Part shown: positions 6,182-13,568 of the stretch, piece by piece
Position numbering within the stretch: position 1 is the stretch's first letter
Layout: each line of letters opens with the position of its first letter
NCBI GenBank assembly: GCA_050013075.1
Contig: JBEKFZ010000096.1
Location: forward strand, 1-16,339
Origin: JBEKIK01 sp050013075
Lineage (GTDB): Bacteria > Planctomycetota > Planctomycetia > Pirellulales > Thermoguttaceae
Length of the DNA stretch: 16,339 nucleotides
Direction: 5' to 3'
The notes under the pieces: model-generated
Told to the model about the DNA's origin: nothing
Seen by the model: only the letters and a program-made list of their open reading frames with translations
Database searches by the model: none
Translations under genes and position numbers: made by a program

Positions 6182-7585
6182 ATGCGTCAATCTCCGTTGG
6201 TTAAAGACCTCCGTTCAGCGCTCGGCGGCGAGAATGTAATCTCGGCGCCTTCGGAACTGGCCGTCTACGACTGCGATGCCTTCACGCTTAATCGCAATCC
6301 GCCCGAGGCGGTGGTATTTCCGCAATCGACCGGGCAAGTTGCCGCCGCGGTGAAAATCTGCAACTGTCACGGCATGTCGATCGTGCCGCGCGGCTCGGGC
6401 ACCGGTCTGGCAGGCGGATGTCTGCCCGCCGGTCGCGGCGTTGTGCTCATGCTCACGCGGATGAACCGCGTGCTGGAGGTCAGTCTCCGCGACCGCTGGA
6501 CCATGGTCGAGGCGGGAGTTTACAATTCGCAACTTAACAAGGCGCTGGCCGGCACGGGTTGTTTCTTCGCCGCTGAACCGGCCACGCAAGGCGCAAGCAC
6601 CATCGGCGGCAACGTGGCCACAAACGCCAGCGGAGCCGGCGCAATCAAATACGGCGCGACTGTCAATCACCTGCTCGGACTGGAAGCGGTTCTGGGCGAC
6701 GGTTCGATCGTCCAACTCGGTCCCATCGACGATCCGGCAAGCCTCGATCTCATCGGACTGATTTCGGGCGGCGAAGGCACATTGGCCGTTGTCACCAAGG
6801 TTTGGCTGCGACTGACGCCTGTTCCGCGAGACTATCGCACCATGCGGGCGATGTTTCCTTCCGTCGAAGACGCCGTCAACGCCGTCACGCAAATCCTCGC
6901 CGCGGGCATTGTTCCATCGGCAATCGAGCTTATGGATCAAGACATACTGGCCGCGGTAAACAAATCGTCCGGAACCGATATTCCCGCCGATGCGGGGGCC
7001 GCGTTGGTTATCGAGATCGATGGCCTAGCGCCTGGACTCGATCGGCAAGAAGAACAAATCATTTCGTTGTTAAATAAAAACCGTGCGCAAGAGGTGCAGC
7101 AGGCCTCGGCAGCCGAGGACCGAGAAACACTGTGGAAATGCCGTAAATCGGCCATTCCCGCCACTGGCCGGCTTAGCCCTAATTATATAATCGAAGACTG
7201 CGTTGTGCCGCGGAGTAGATTACCGCAAATGCTGCAACAGATCGCCGAAATCGGCCGGAAACATGAAGTAAGAATCTTGAATGTCGCCCATGCCGGCGAC
7301 GGAAACCTGCATCCGATTATTTTGTACGACGAGCGCGATCCGGCGAGCGTCGCTCGGGCCTTGGCCGCAAGCCGCGAACTGCTCCAGCAGTGCATCGCCC
7401 TAGGCGGCAGCGTGACTGGCGAGCACGGCGTCGGCTCAAGGAAAGCCGATTTCATGCCGCGGCAATTTCAGTCCGTCGATCTTGAAGCACTCCGGCGCGT
7501 GCGATATTCCTTCGATCCTTACGGCTTGTTCAATCCAGGCAAACTGCTCCCGGCACAAGTGCCGGGGCTAAACGATATCCAATGA
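6182..7585 (+). CDS. glcD: FAD-linked 2-hydroxyacid dehydrogenase, GlcD-like subunit (glycolate or D-lactate)
   Basis: Oxidises a 2-hydroxyacid such as glycolate or D-lactate to the 2-oxoacid, using non-covalent FAD. It has 467 residues, normal for GlcD/LDH-D proteins. The N-terminal PCMH-type FAD domain shows VVFPQST (44-50), PRGSGTGLAGG (69-79), GGNVATNASGAGAIKYG (142-158) and SGGEGTLAVVTK (195-206). The C-terminal FAD-oxidase domain carries VAHAGDGNLHP (368-378) and GGSVTGEHGVGSRK (408-421), with the conserved histidines of this family. GGEGT replaces the more common GSEGT. The stop overlaps the next start (ATGA at 7582-7585). With the FAD-domain and Fe-S subunits behind it, this is a GlcDEF-type complex; electrons likely go to the quinone pool. 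Glycolate versus D-lactate is not resolvable here. Confidence 0.9.
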   Translation: MRQSPLVKDLRSALGGENVISAPSELAVYDCDAFTLNRNPPEAVVFPQSTGQVAAAVKICNCHGMSIVPRGSGTGLAGGCLPAGRGVVLMLTRMNRVLEVSLRDRWTMVEAGVYNSQLNKALAGTGCFFAAEPATQGASTIGGNVATNASGAGAIKYGATVNHLLGLEAVLGDGSIVQLGPIDDPASLDLIGLISGGEGTLAVVTKVWLRLTPVPRDYRTMRAMFPSVEDAVNAVTQILAAGIVPSAIELMDQDILAAVNKSSGTDIPADAGAALVIEIDGLAPGLDRQEEQIISLLNKNRAQEVQQASAAEDRETLWKCRKSAIPATGRLSPNYIIEDCVVPRSRLPQMLQQIAEIGRKHEVRILNVAHAGDGNLHPIILYDERDPASVARALAASRELLQQCIALGGSVTGEHGVGSRKADFMPRQFQSVDLEALRRVRYSFDPYGLFNPGKLLPAQVPGLNDIQ

Positions 7586-8904
7586 CAATTGTTGGGGCGA
7601 CAGTTGAACTGTCGCCCCAACAAAAATATCGAATGATGACACAAAACATTCTTCCCCTGACCAAAACTCTCACACCGGCCGATCAGGCCGACGCGGCGGG
7701 GGCGGTACGGGCGGCTTATGGGGAAAAAACGGCGGTGTATCCAATCGGCGGCGGCACTCGGTTGGATTATGGAACGTGGCCGACCGATCCGGGCGTGGGA
7801 TTATCGCTGGAAAAACTCAACCGGCTCGTCGATTATCGGCCCGACGACTTGACGATCACCGTCGAGGCCGGAATGACCATGACCGAGCTTTCCAAAATCC
7901 TTGCCCAACGGCGCCAACAACTGCACATTGACGTTGCCATGCCCGATCGTTCCACCGTGGGCGGCGTGGCGGCGGTCAATTCGTCCGGCCCCAGGCGATT
8001 CGCCCACGGCACGATGCGCGATTTCGTGTTGGGATTTTCCGCCGTGGACGGTCAGGGGACGGTCTTTTCCGGCGGCGGCCGGGTGCTGAAAAACGCCGCG
8101 GGCTACAACATGGGCCGATTGATGGCCGGTTCGCTGGGCACGCTGGGCGTAATCACGCAATTAACTCTTAGGGTCAGCCCCATTCCGGAAACGTCGGCCT
8201 TGACGGCCTGCGATCCGCCGGATCTTGAAACGGCTGATAAACTGCTCGCCGATTTGATGCAATCTCCGATCCGGCCGGCCGCCGTGGAACTGGCCCTGGG
8301 ACCGGGGCGGAAAGATAATCCCCTGCTCGCGCCGGCGCCAAAAGACGGGGCGGCCAGGCTCTTTGTGGGCTTGGAAGGCACGGCCGTTGACGTGCAGTGG
8401 ATGCTCGACGCACTGCGCGACAAGTGGCAGGCGTCGGGCGTCGGCTCGCCCATGACCGTAACCAGCGCCTGGGCCAAGTCGCTTTGGGACTGGCTGGCCG
8501 ATTTTCCCGCCCAGGTGCAAATCGCCGTCCGCCCGGGCGCCCTGACGAAGATGATCGGCGCAATCGTTTCGCTCGATCCGAATTGTACCATCCAGGCCCA
8601 TGCCGGCAACGGCATTTTGCGTGCGGTGTTTTCGCCTCAAAAAAAGTTTGATTTTTCCCAATTGCGTATTTTGGCCGAGACTGGCGGCGGAAAGTTGGCG
8701 GTGTTGAAGAATCCCCCGGACAGCGGCTTGATTTGCCGAGAAGTTTGGGGTCCCGAAAGCGACGCCTTCGCCGTGATGCAATCGCTTAAAGACCGATTCG
8801 ATCCGGCCGGCATTTTGAATCCCGGCCGTTATATATTCGAGAGTGTTTCCCAAAAAGTCCCCTCTCCGGGCACTGCGCCAGCGGTCGGGAGTGGGTTATG
8901 GTGA
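7582..8904 (+). CDS. glcE: FAD-binding subunit, GlcE-like
   Basis: Second FAD-domain subunit of the glycolate oxidase-type complex. 440 residues from the ATGA-coupled start, longer than the roughly 350 of E. coli GlcE. The FAD domain carries YPIGGGTRLDYG (53-64), VEAGMTM (94-100), VGGVAAVNSSGPRR (126-139), HGTMRDFVLG (142-151), KNAAGYN (170-176) and GSLGTLGVITQLTLRV (183-198). The C-terminus ends FDPAGILNPGRY, typical of the superfamily, plus a short tail. Start choice is uncertain. ATG 7582 overlaps the glcD stop and suggests coupled translation, but its first codons run through a 35-base palindrome. ATG 7633 or 7636, just after the palindrome, may be the ancestral start and gives about 422 residues. 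Neither has a clear Shine-Dalgarno. Confidence 0.88.
   Translation: MTIVGATVELSPQQKYRMMTQNILPLTKTLTPADQADAAGAVRAAYGEKTAVYPIGGGTRLDYGTWPTDPGVGLSLEKLNRLVDYRPDDLTITVEAGMTMTELSKILAQRRQQLHIDVAMPDRSTVGGVAAVNSSGPRRFAHGTMRDFVLGFSAVDGQGTVFSGGGRVLKNAAGYNMGRLMAGSLGTLGVITQLTLRVSPIPETSALTACDPPDLETADKLLADLMQSPIRPAAVELALGPGRKDNPLLAPAPKDGAARLFVGLEGTAVDVQWMLDALRDKWQASGVGSPMTVTSAWAKSLWDWLADFPAQVQIAVRPGALTKMIGAIVSLDPNCTIQAHAGNGILRAVFSPQKKFDFSQLRILAETGGGKLAVLKNPPDSGLICREVWGPESDAFAVMQSLKDRFDPAGILNPGRYIFESVSQKVPSPGTAPAVGSGLW
7589..7623. repeat. Perfect 35-base palindrome at the glcD/glcE junction
   Basis: Arms of 17 bases (left 7589-7605, right 7607-7623) match perfectly around one central G. The core GGGGCGACAGTT/AACTGTCGCCCC folds into a very stable hairpin. 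No U-run follows at once, so it is not a standard terminator. It is the same family as the copies at 3852-3907. It begins four bases after the glcD stop and would encode residues 3-14 of the longer GlcE form. A role in setting the glcD:glcE ratio or mRNA stability is possible but unproven. Confidence 0.85.
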
Positions 8905-8918
8905 GGGCTAGTGTTTTT

Positions 8919-8957
8919 ATTGCAAATTGACAATTGCAAATTTCCAAATTGCAAATC
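8919..8957. repeat. TTGCAAATTG-type low-complexity repeat before glcF
   Basis: AT-rich words built on TTGCAAATT fill the gap between glcE and glcF. The same words occur at 10568-10592 and 15285-15300. An in-frame TTG at 8927 lies inside this tract and would add 13 repeat-derived residues to GlcF, so it is not used as the start here. Confidence 0.55.
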
Positions 8958-8965
8958 GAACAACC

Positions 8966-10390
8966 ATGAACGAAGAATATCTCAACAACTCGAACCGCGA
9001 GGAAAACGGCCGAGGCGATTTCGTCCACTCCGGCAATGTTGAGGCCGCGGCAAAGGACTCTCTTGGCGCGGGCATCGATCTGGAGTTGTTCCGGCGCTGC
9101 ACCCAATGCGGGCTGTGCACATCGAGTTGTCCGACGTTCGTCGAACTGGGCGATGAAAACGACGGCCCGCGCGGACGGATCCGGATTATGCGCATGGCGG
9201 CCGACGGGCTGTGCGAATTGACCCCGCGCATGCGCCGCCACTTGGAACTCTGCCTCGACTGCCGCGGGTGCGAAACGGCTTGTCCCTCGGGCGTCGAGTT
9301 CGGCCGGTTGATCGAGCCTTTGCGCGTGGCGATGAAACAGGCCGAAGGGAAAAAGGGGACAGGCTCCATTCGCCATTTGGCCCGGAGAGCGCTTGGCACA
9401 AATGGCGCCGGTCCCCTTTTACCCGACTGGTTCCGCGAAATCGTTCTGTTTCGCTTGATTCCATACGCCGACCGGATGCGGCGGGTGTTCGTGCCGATAC
9501 GATTCCTACAGCACGCGGGCATTTTCGATTTGGCCAAACGGATGGGATTGCTCCGAATCATTCCCGGCCGATTGGGGCGCATGGTATCGCTTGTGCCTCC
9601 GCCGGTCAGGCAGGGGCCGAAATTGCCTAAATTTCTCCCGGCCGTTGGGCGGCGGCGGGCCCGAGTCGCGTTTTTCACGGGATGCATTGCCGATGCCGTG
9701 TTTAGGCAGGTGCATTGGGCCACGCTCAGGGTATTGCAGCAGAACGGCTGCGATATTTTCATCCCGCCCGAGCAAGGCTGCTGCGGCGCGATCCATTTTC
9801 AATCCGGCGACGCTCTCGGGGCGCGGCAAATGGCCGATGCCAATCTCGTGGCCTTTGAACTGGACCGCTACGACGCGATTGTGGTCAATCACGCCGGTTG
9901 CGGGGCGATGCTAAAACAATATGGTGTGCATTGGAAAGACGGTTTGCAGCCGCATCGCGAGAAATTCGCCGCCAAGGTGAAAGACGTGCACGAACTGCTG
10001 GACGAGTTGGGCCTTGTGCCGCCCAGCGGCAGGATCGACGCCGTGGCTACGTATCACGACGCCTGCCATCTTGCCCATGCCCAGGGCATCACCGCTGCGC
10101 CGCGGCGGATTTTGGCAAAGATCCCCGGCCTTCAGTTGCGCGAATTGCCCGAGTCGGACATCTGCTGCGGCTCGGCCGGCGCGTATAATCTGCAACAGGC
10201 TGAAATGGCCGATCGGCTCGGACGGCGCAAAATGCAAAACATCCTCGATACCGGCGCTTCGATAGTTCTAGCTGCCAATGCCGGCTGCCTGCTGCAAATC
10301 CAGCGCGAGTTAAGCGCCAATCATCGCCCGTTAAAAGTCATGCACCCCATGGAACTCTTGGACCTGAGTTATCGCGTGGAGCAACCGTAA
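8966..10390 (+). CDS. glcF: Iron-sulfur subunit with two CCG domains, GlcF-like
   Basis: Electron-carrying subunit of the GlcDEF-type complex. 474 residues from ATG 8966. Two ferredoxin-type 4Fe-4S motifs are seen: CTQCGLCTSSCP (45-56) and CLDCRGCETACP (96-107). Two cysteine-rich CCG-type domains follow: the first has FFTGC, GCCGAIHF and NHAGCGAML; the second has HDACHL, ICCGSAGAYN and AANAGCLLQ. These usually bind further cofactor or a non-cubane cluster and link the dehydrogenase to quinone. It follows glcE by 61 bases. Odd: residues about 129-152, between the ferredoxin and CCG domains, are encoded by a 70-base palindromic element (9351-9420) kept in frame. The start is chosen at the first ATG after an AT-rich repeat; there is no clear Shine-Dalgarno. 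Confidence 0.92.
   Translation: MNEEYLNNSNREENGRGDFVHSGNVEAAAKDSLGAGIDLELFRRCTQCGLCTSSCPTFVELGDENDGPRGRIRIMRMAADGLCELTPRMRRHLELCLDCRGCETACPSGVEFGRLIEPLRVAMKQAEGKKGTGSIRHLARRALGTNGAGPLLPDWFREIVLFRLIPYADRMRRVFVPIRFLQHAGIFDLAKRMGLLRIIPGRLGRMVSLVPPPVRQGPKLPKFLPAVGRRRARVAFFTGCIADAVFRQVHWATLRVLQQNGCDIFIPPEQGCCGAIHFQSGDALGARQMADANLVAFELDRYDAIVVNHAGCGAMLKQYGVHWKDGLQPHREKFAAKVKDVHELLDELGLVPPSGRIDAVATYHDACHLAHAQGITAAPRRILAKIPGLQLRELPESDICCGSAGAYNLQQAEMADRLGRRKMQNILDTGASIVLAANAGCLLQIQRELSANHRPLKVMHPMELLDLSYRVEQP
9351..9420. repeat. REP-like palindromic element inside the glcF coding region
   Basis: Perfect ten-base inverted ends AAAAGGGGAC (9351-9360) and GTCCCCTTTT (9411-9420). Nested inside are CGCCATTT (9371-9378) and AAATGGCG (9400-9407). 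The left end continues as GGGGACAGGCTCCATT, which I recall as a word common in dispersed REP-like elements linked to TnpA_REP/RAYT transposases (memory, not searched). The whole element stays open in the glcF frame. Confidence 0.7.
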
Positions 10391-10444
10391 ATCAGGGTTT
10401 GGGGTTTATTGAATCTCAGAAAAAGAATGTCATATGATAAGTCA

Positions 10445-10494
10445 GAGCCGGGGCGTGTCGCCCTGGTAATTCCGCACCCGACACGGCCCGGCTC
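10445..10494. terminator. Hairpin between convergent glcF and kinase genes
   Basis: GAGCCGGGGCGTGTCG (10445-10460) pairs with CGACACGGCCCGGCTC (10479-10494), 15 of 16 positions, around an 18-base loop. It lies 54 bases after the glcF stop and about 90 bases beyond the kinase stop on the other strand, so it could terminate transcription from both sides. No long U-run follows on the plus strand (GGATGGGAAAAATG), so it may instead be another dispersed palindrome. It is classed as a terminator by position. Confidence 0.45.
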
Positions 10495-10543
10495 GGATGG
10501 GAAAAATGCGACATTCATTACCTTAGACTCAATAGTATTCATA

Positions 10544-10592
10544 CCTGCCCACTGCCCACTTTCTTCCGCAATTTGCAATTTGCAATCAAATT
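10544..10592. repeat. Low-complexity repeats at the kinase 3' end
   Basis: CCTGCCCACTGCCCACT (10544-10560) repeats the word type of 1751-1794. GCAATTTGCAATTTGCAATC (about 10568-10587) repeats the word type of 8919-8957. The tract runs into the last codons of the kinase gene, whose stop is at 10586-10588. Confidence 0.5.
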
Positions 10593-11497
10593 CGTTCGGA
10601 AAATGTCTCAATCTCTAATCGGGCCAATATCTCACTTAATTCCCGTGGGGTTTGCGGACGGCGCAGGGGGTCTTTGGCCAACATGCCGTGGACCAGGCAG
10701 GCAACGCCTGCGGGCAGGTGCGGGGCTATGCGGCGGAGGTTGGGTGGGATGGATTGCTTGTGTTGCGAAGCCAGTTCCGCCAGGTCCGCGCCTTCAAACG
10801 GCAGGCGCCCGGCGAGGATGCGGAACAGAACCGCGCCTAGGCTGTAAATGTCGCTACGGATGTCGGCCCTGAGTGCGGAGGTAAGCAATTCCGGGGCAAT
10901 ATAATGAAACGTGCCCAACACACAGCGGTCCACTGCCGAGCCGGTCTCGTCCCGGCGCCGGGCGAAACCAAGATCCAAAAGCGTTGCGTGTCCCTCGGGC
11001 GAGAGCATGATGTTGCCCGGTTTCACGTCGCCGTGCATCCAACCGGCCTTGTGCAGTGTGTCGAGGGCCTCGGCCGCCTGCCGGGCGATCCATAAAACCC
11101 GGGGCAGGTCAAATCGCTGACCGGCGGCAAGGCGGCGTTCCAGAGTAGCCCCTTCGAGCCAGGGCATTACAACGAACCGCGGCGGTTGTTGTACGCTTGC
11201 ATCCAGGATGGGTATCAAATGCGGATGCGAAACGCTTTGCCCAACCAGGGCCTCGCGCATTAGCAAGCGGACTGCCTGGGCGTCGTTCTGCCAGGCCGGC
11301 AACAGCATTTTTAGCGCGTACGACGGGGGTTGGTTGGGCGCGAAGCCGACCGGTCGGGCGCGGAAGATTTTCGCCAGCCCCCCTTCGGCCGCAAAGTTCA
11401 TCAATTCCCACTGCCTTACCCGACGGGGAAAGTTTGACTTTTCCAGGGCGGGGATTGATAGCGCGGCAATCGGCGGCGTTTGCACGGTCTGAGTCAT
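10586..11497 (-). CDS. Serine/threonine protein kinase, kinase domain only (Hanks type, HGD loop)
   Basis: Phosphorylates Ser/Thr on unknown proteins; no membrane segment or sensor domain is seen, so it is probably cytosolic. 303 residues from ATG 11497. Motifs: a glycine-rich loop variant AAEGGLAKIFRA (36-47), catalytic Lys63 in YALKML, Glu82, HGDVKPGN (155-162) with the catalytic Asp157, DLGFAR (175-180), APELL (201-205), the SDIYSLG helix F motif, and KDPLRRP near the C-terminus (RRP at 279-281). The catalytic loop has Gly in place of the Arg of HRD, making it a non-RD kinase, while DLG replaces DFG as often seen in bacteria. All ATP and Mg residues are present, so it should be active. An upstream in-frame ATG at 11536 would add 13 residues; neither start has a good Shine-Dalgarno. 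Convergent with glcF; no clear target from context. Confidence 0.92.
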   Translation of the reverse strand: MTQTVQTPPIAALSIPALEKSNFPRRVRQWELMNFAAEGGLAKIFRARPVGFAPNQPPSYALKMLLPAWQNDAQAVRLLMREALVGQSVSHPHLIPILDASVQQPPRFVVMPWLEGATLERRLAAGQRFDLPRVLWIARQAAEALDTLHKAGWMHGDVKPGNIMLSPEGHATLLDLGFARRRDETGSAVDRCVLGTFHYIAPELLTSALRADIRSDIYSLGAVLFRILAGRLPFEGADLAELASQHKQSIPPNLRRIAPHLPAGVACLVHGMLAKDPLRRPQTPRELSEILARLEIETFSERI

Positions 11498-11844
11498 TTG
11501 AAGTACACACGAACAGGATGAGTCTAACAATAGCATCGGTTATTATGGCGATGGCGGCGTATGGGCATCATTTCCGCCCGTTTTGCTTTCCCCTTTTACT
11601 TATTTTCAAAGATTTTGCTCTTCCACTGGTAAACTTTTAGTGTTACACAAGATATACCAATTAAAAATTGTCGATCGTTCGTTCATAAATCAATCGTAAC
11701 AGACCAAACTATCCAAATCAGGAGGGCCAGACATTCTTGTCTGGCCAGAAAACGACAGGCAAGAAAAGGACAAGTCTGAAAAAGACAGGCAAGAATGCCT
11801 GTCCTCCTTTTTAAATATCCATGCATAATTCAAGGATTGTTTTA
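11498..11844. other. Intergenic region between kinase and glycosyltransferase
   Basis: A divergent spacer of about 350 bases. The part next to the kinase (11498-11719) is AT-rich without a convincing ORF; promoters for the kinase must lie here but I could not place a confident one. The right part holds the repeat element at 11720-11808. AAGGA at 11832-11836 serves the glycosyltransferase start. Confidence 0.5.
11720..11808. repeat. Compound hairpin repeat element (GGCCAGACA / GACAGGC family)
   Basis: Bounded by AGGAGG (11720-11725) and its complement CCTCCT (11803-11808). Inside are a perfect nine-base hairpin, GGCCAGACA and TGTCTGGCC (11725-11733 and 11738-11746), and a second seven-base hairpin, GACAGGC and GCCTGTC (11784-11790 and 11797-11803). 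The word GACAGGCAAGAA occurs twice (11754, 11784). A dispersed mobile-type repeat is likely; it has no coding capacity of its own. Confidence 0.7.
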
Positions 11845-13407
11845 ATGGATACTGATGCAAACGGCCGTAGGCAAATGAGAATATTCGCATTGGCGGCGGG
11901 AAGCATTATTTTGTGTAGTGCATTGTTGAGGTTGTATCGTATCGACGCCCCGTTGGTTGATGGTTTTTGGGATAAACAAATCGCCATGGCGAACCTGTCG
12001 AGAAACATGGCCGGTCCGCCGTTTCACTTATTGAACGCATCGTACGACTTTTGCATTTCGCCCGACGGCCGGCGCATACCGCAAACCGAGGAAATTCCTT
12101 TATATCACGGCTTGACGGCCTTGGGATATCGAATTTTCGGCGAACAAGACTGGTTCGGCAGGGCCGTTAGCGCGGCGGGTTCGTTGTTGGCCATTGCGGC
12201 GCTGATCGGACTTTTGCGCCGAGAGTATGACGATGGTTTTGCGGTGGCGGCAGGGGTAATATTCGCCGTTTGCCCTTTGCTGTTGTTTTACGGGCGGGCG
12301 GTAGTGCCCGATACCTGCATGTTGGGCTTCATGTTGGCGGCGGCATACGGCTTTCGCCGGGCCTTGGACGACAACAGTTGGGCATGGCTGATTGCCAGCG
12401 GTTTCGCCGGGCTTTTAGCGGTAGCCTTTAAATATTATGGATTGATGGTGTTGCTGCCCATGGCCGAGATGGCCTGGCGAGGGCAAAGGGCAAGGGGGCT
12501 CGTAAAACTTTGTCTGCCGGCTGCCATGATGATCGTTCCACTCGCGGCTTGGATGGTGTTGGTTTTTTTCCGCACGTCGAATCCGGCACAGCATGGCGCG
12601 TATTTTATTTTCCAACAGCCGGGTGTTTTGCTGTCAAGTGTTTTTTGGACCCGGCTTGCCGACCGGTTTTTATGGAAAAGCTGCGGCCCGCTGACTACGA
12701 TTTTGATGGGCATTGGATTCTATGCGGTATTCTTCCGGCGGCGGCGGGCAGGGGCGGTGGTTGCCTGGACCGTCATGGGACTGGCATTCTATTTTTTACT
12801 GGGGCCGAAATCTTACGGCCATGAATACTACGAGTTAATGATGCTTCCCGGTGCGGCGGGTTGGGCCGCTTTGGGCTGGTGTTTTTTGTTCCGCCGATCC
12901 GCTGAGGAAAACCAAGCCCGGAGCGTTCGATTCACGATCGGCGCTTGCCTGCTGGTTTTGACCGCGATTGTTCAATCGCCCGTGATAAGCGACGGCCGTT
13001 TCCAGCAGAACATCGGTTACGTAATCGCGGCCCAAAGCGCGGAAAAGCACTGCTCCGAGCGCGGGCGGATAGCGGCGGGCCCGTTTTCACCTCAGCCCAT
13101 CATCCATTACGCCCGGCGCGAGGGTTGGACGTGGCAGGAATATCCAAACGACATGCAAATCCTGCTGGATCGTTATAAAAAACAAGGCGCGGAATGTGTT
13201 GTGCTGTATTTCGATCGAAAAACGCCGGCCGAAGAACGACGACGCTACGACGCTTTGCTGAAAACCCTGCCGATATTGGAACACCGAGCCGGTCCTTGGG
13301 GATTGGGCGGGACTGCATGCGAATTTTACGTATTGCAATTGCTCGGCGATGATTTTAAAGCGGAACATACAGCGATAAAATCGCAACTCGAGGGCACAAA
13401 AAAATGA
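11845..13407 (+). CDS. Membrane glycosyltransferase, GT39/ArnT-PMT-like
   Basis: Polytopic inner-membrane protein likely moving a sugar from a polyprenyl-phosphate donor to an acceptor outside the cytoplasm. 520 residues from ATG 11845, which has AAGGA eight bases upstream; the earlier ATG at 11821 has no such site. It opens with a basic segment, then a first membrane helix (MRIFALAAGSIILCSALLRLY), and then VDGFWDKQIAMANLSRNM, whose acidic residue sits where GT-C enzymes of this type carry the catalytic Asp in the first outer loop. About nine or ten hydrophobic segments follow in the first 400 residues. The last 120 residues are soluble and include YGHEYYELM and QSAEKHCSERG stretches, like the C-terminal domain of related GT39 proteins. 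Donor and acceptor are unknown. It stands alone on its strand, followed by a strong hairpin. Confidence 0.8.
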   Translation: MDTDANGRRQMRIFALAAGSIILCSALLRLYRIDAPLVDGFWDKQIAMANLSRNMAGPPFHLLNASYDFCISPDGRRIPQTEEIPLYHGLTALGYRIFGEQDWFGRAVSAAGSLLAIAALIGLLRREYDDGFAVAAGVIFAVCPLLLFYGRAVVPDTCMLGFMLAAAYGFRRALDDNSWAWLIASGFAGLLAVAFKYYGLMVLLPMAEMAWRGQRARGLVKLCLPAAMMIVPLAAWMVLVFFRTSNPAQHGAYFIFQQPGVLLSSVFWTRLADRFLWKSCGPLTTILMGIGFYAVFFRRRRAGAVVAWTVMGLAFYFLLGPKSYGHEYYELMMLPGAAGWAALGWCFLFRRSAEENQARSVRFTIGACLLVLTAIVQSPVISDGRFQQNIGYVIAAQSAEKHCSERGRIAAGPFSPQPIIHYARREGWTWQEYPNDMQILLDRYKKQGAECVVLYFDRKTPAEERRRYDALLKTLPILEHRAGPWGLGGTACEFYVLQLLGDDFKAEHTAIKSQLEGTKK

Positions 13408-13437
13408 TTCACGCGGTTTGTAAAACCTCTCATGGCA

Positions 13438-13467
13438 TTGCAAAAAGTCTATGTTTAATGATATAAT
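13438..13467 (+). promoter_or_regulatory. Upstream promoter-like element (P1) before the toxin-antitoxin pair
   Basis: TTGCAA (13438-13443), an 18-base spacer and TATAAT (13462-13467). It is arranged exactly like the element 101 bases downstream, and the two share the extended -10 context TGATATAATA. A transcript from here would carry the 42-base palindrome at 13488-13529 in its leader. Confidence 0.4.
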
Positions 13468-13487
13468 AATAACATTGAACCTTAACG

Positions 13488-13529
13488 ACTGAGGCGTACC
13501 ACTGCCTTAAGGCGGTGGTACGCCTCAGT
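13488..13529. repeat. Near-perfect 42-base palindrome upstream of the toxin-antitoxin pair
   Basis: Two 21-base arms (13488-13508 and 13509-13529) match at 20 of 21 positions; the single difference is a G-T wobble in RNA. Core words are GAGGCGTACCAC and GTGGTACGCCTC. It lies 80 bases after the glycosyltransferase stop, so it could end that transcript, although no U-run follows. It may equally be a MITE-like insertion. Confidence 0.8.
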
Positions 13530-13538
13530 CTCAGCAAG

Positions 13539-13568
13539 TTGCAGACATCATGCAGATTGTGATATAAT
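13539..13568 (+). promoter_or_regulatory. Promoter (P2) of the toxin-antitoxin pair
   Basis: TTGCAG (13539-13544), 18-base spacer, TATAAT (13563-13568). It lies 24 bases before the antitoxin ATG and just ahead of the ribosome binding site GGAAGG (13579-13584). Confidence 0.55.

Noticed and set aside
6215..6940. Minus-strand open frame opposite glcD
   Set aside because: Antisense shadow of a gene with strong GlcD motifs; the protein is low in hydrophobic core patterns and has no domain.
11498..11536. Upstream ATG of the kinase as the true start
   Set aside because: It adds 13 residues with no conserved feature and lacks a ribosome binding site. The internal ATG is no better supported by Shine-Dalgarno, so the choice stays open but the shorter form is listed.
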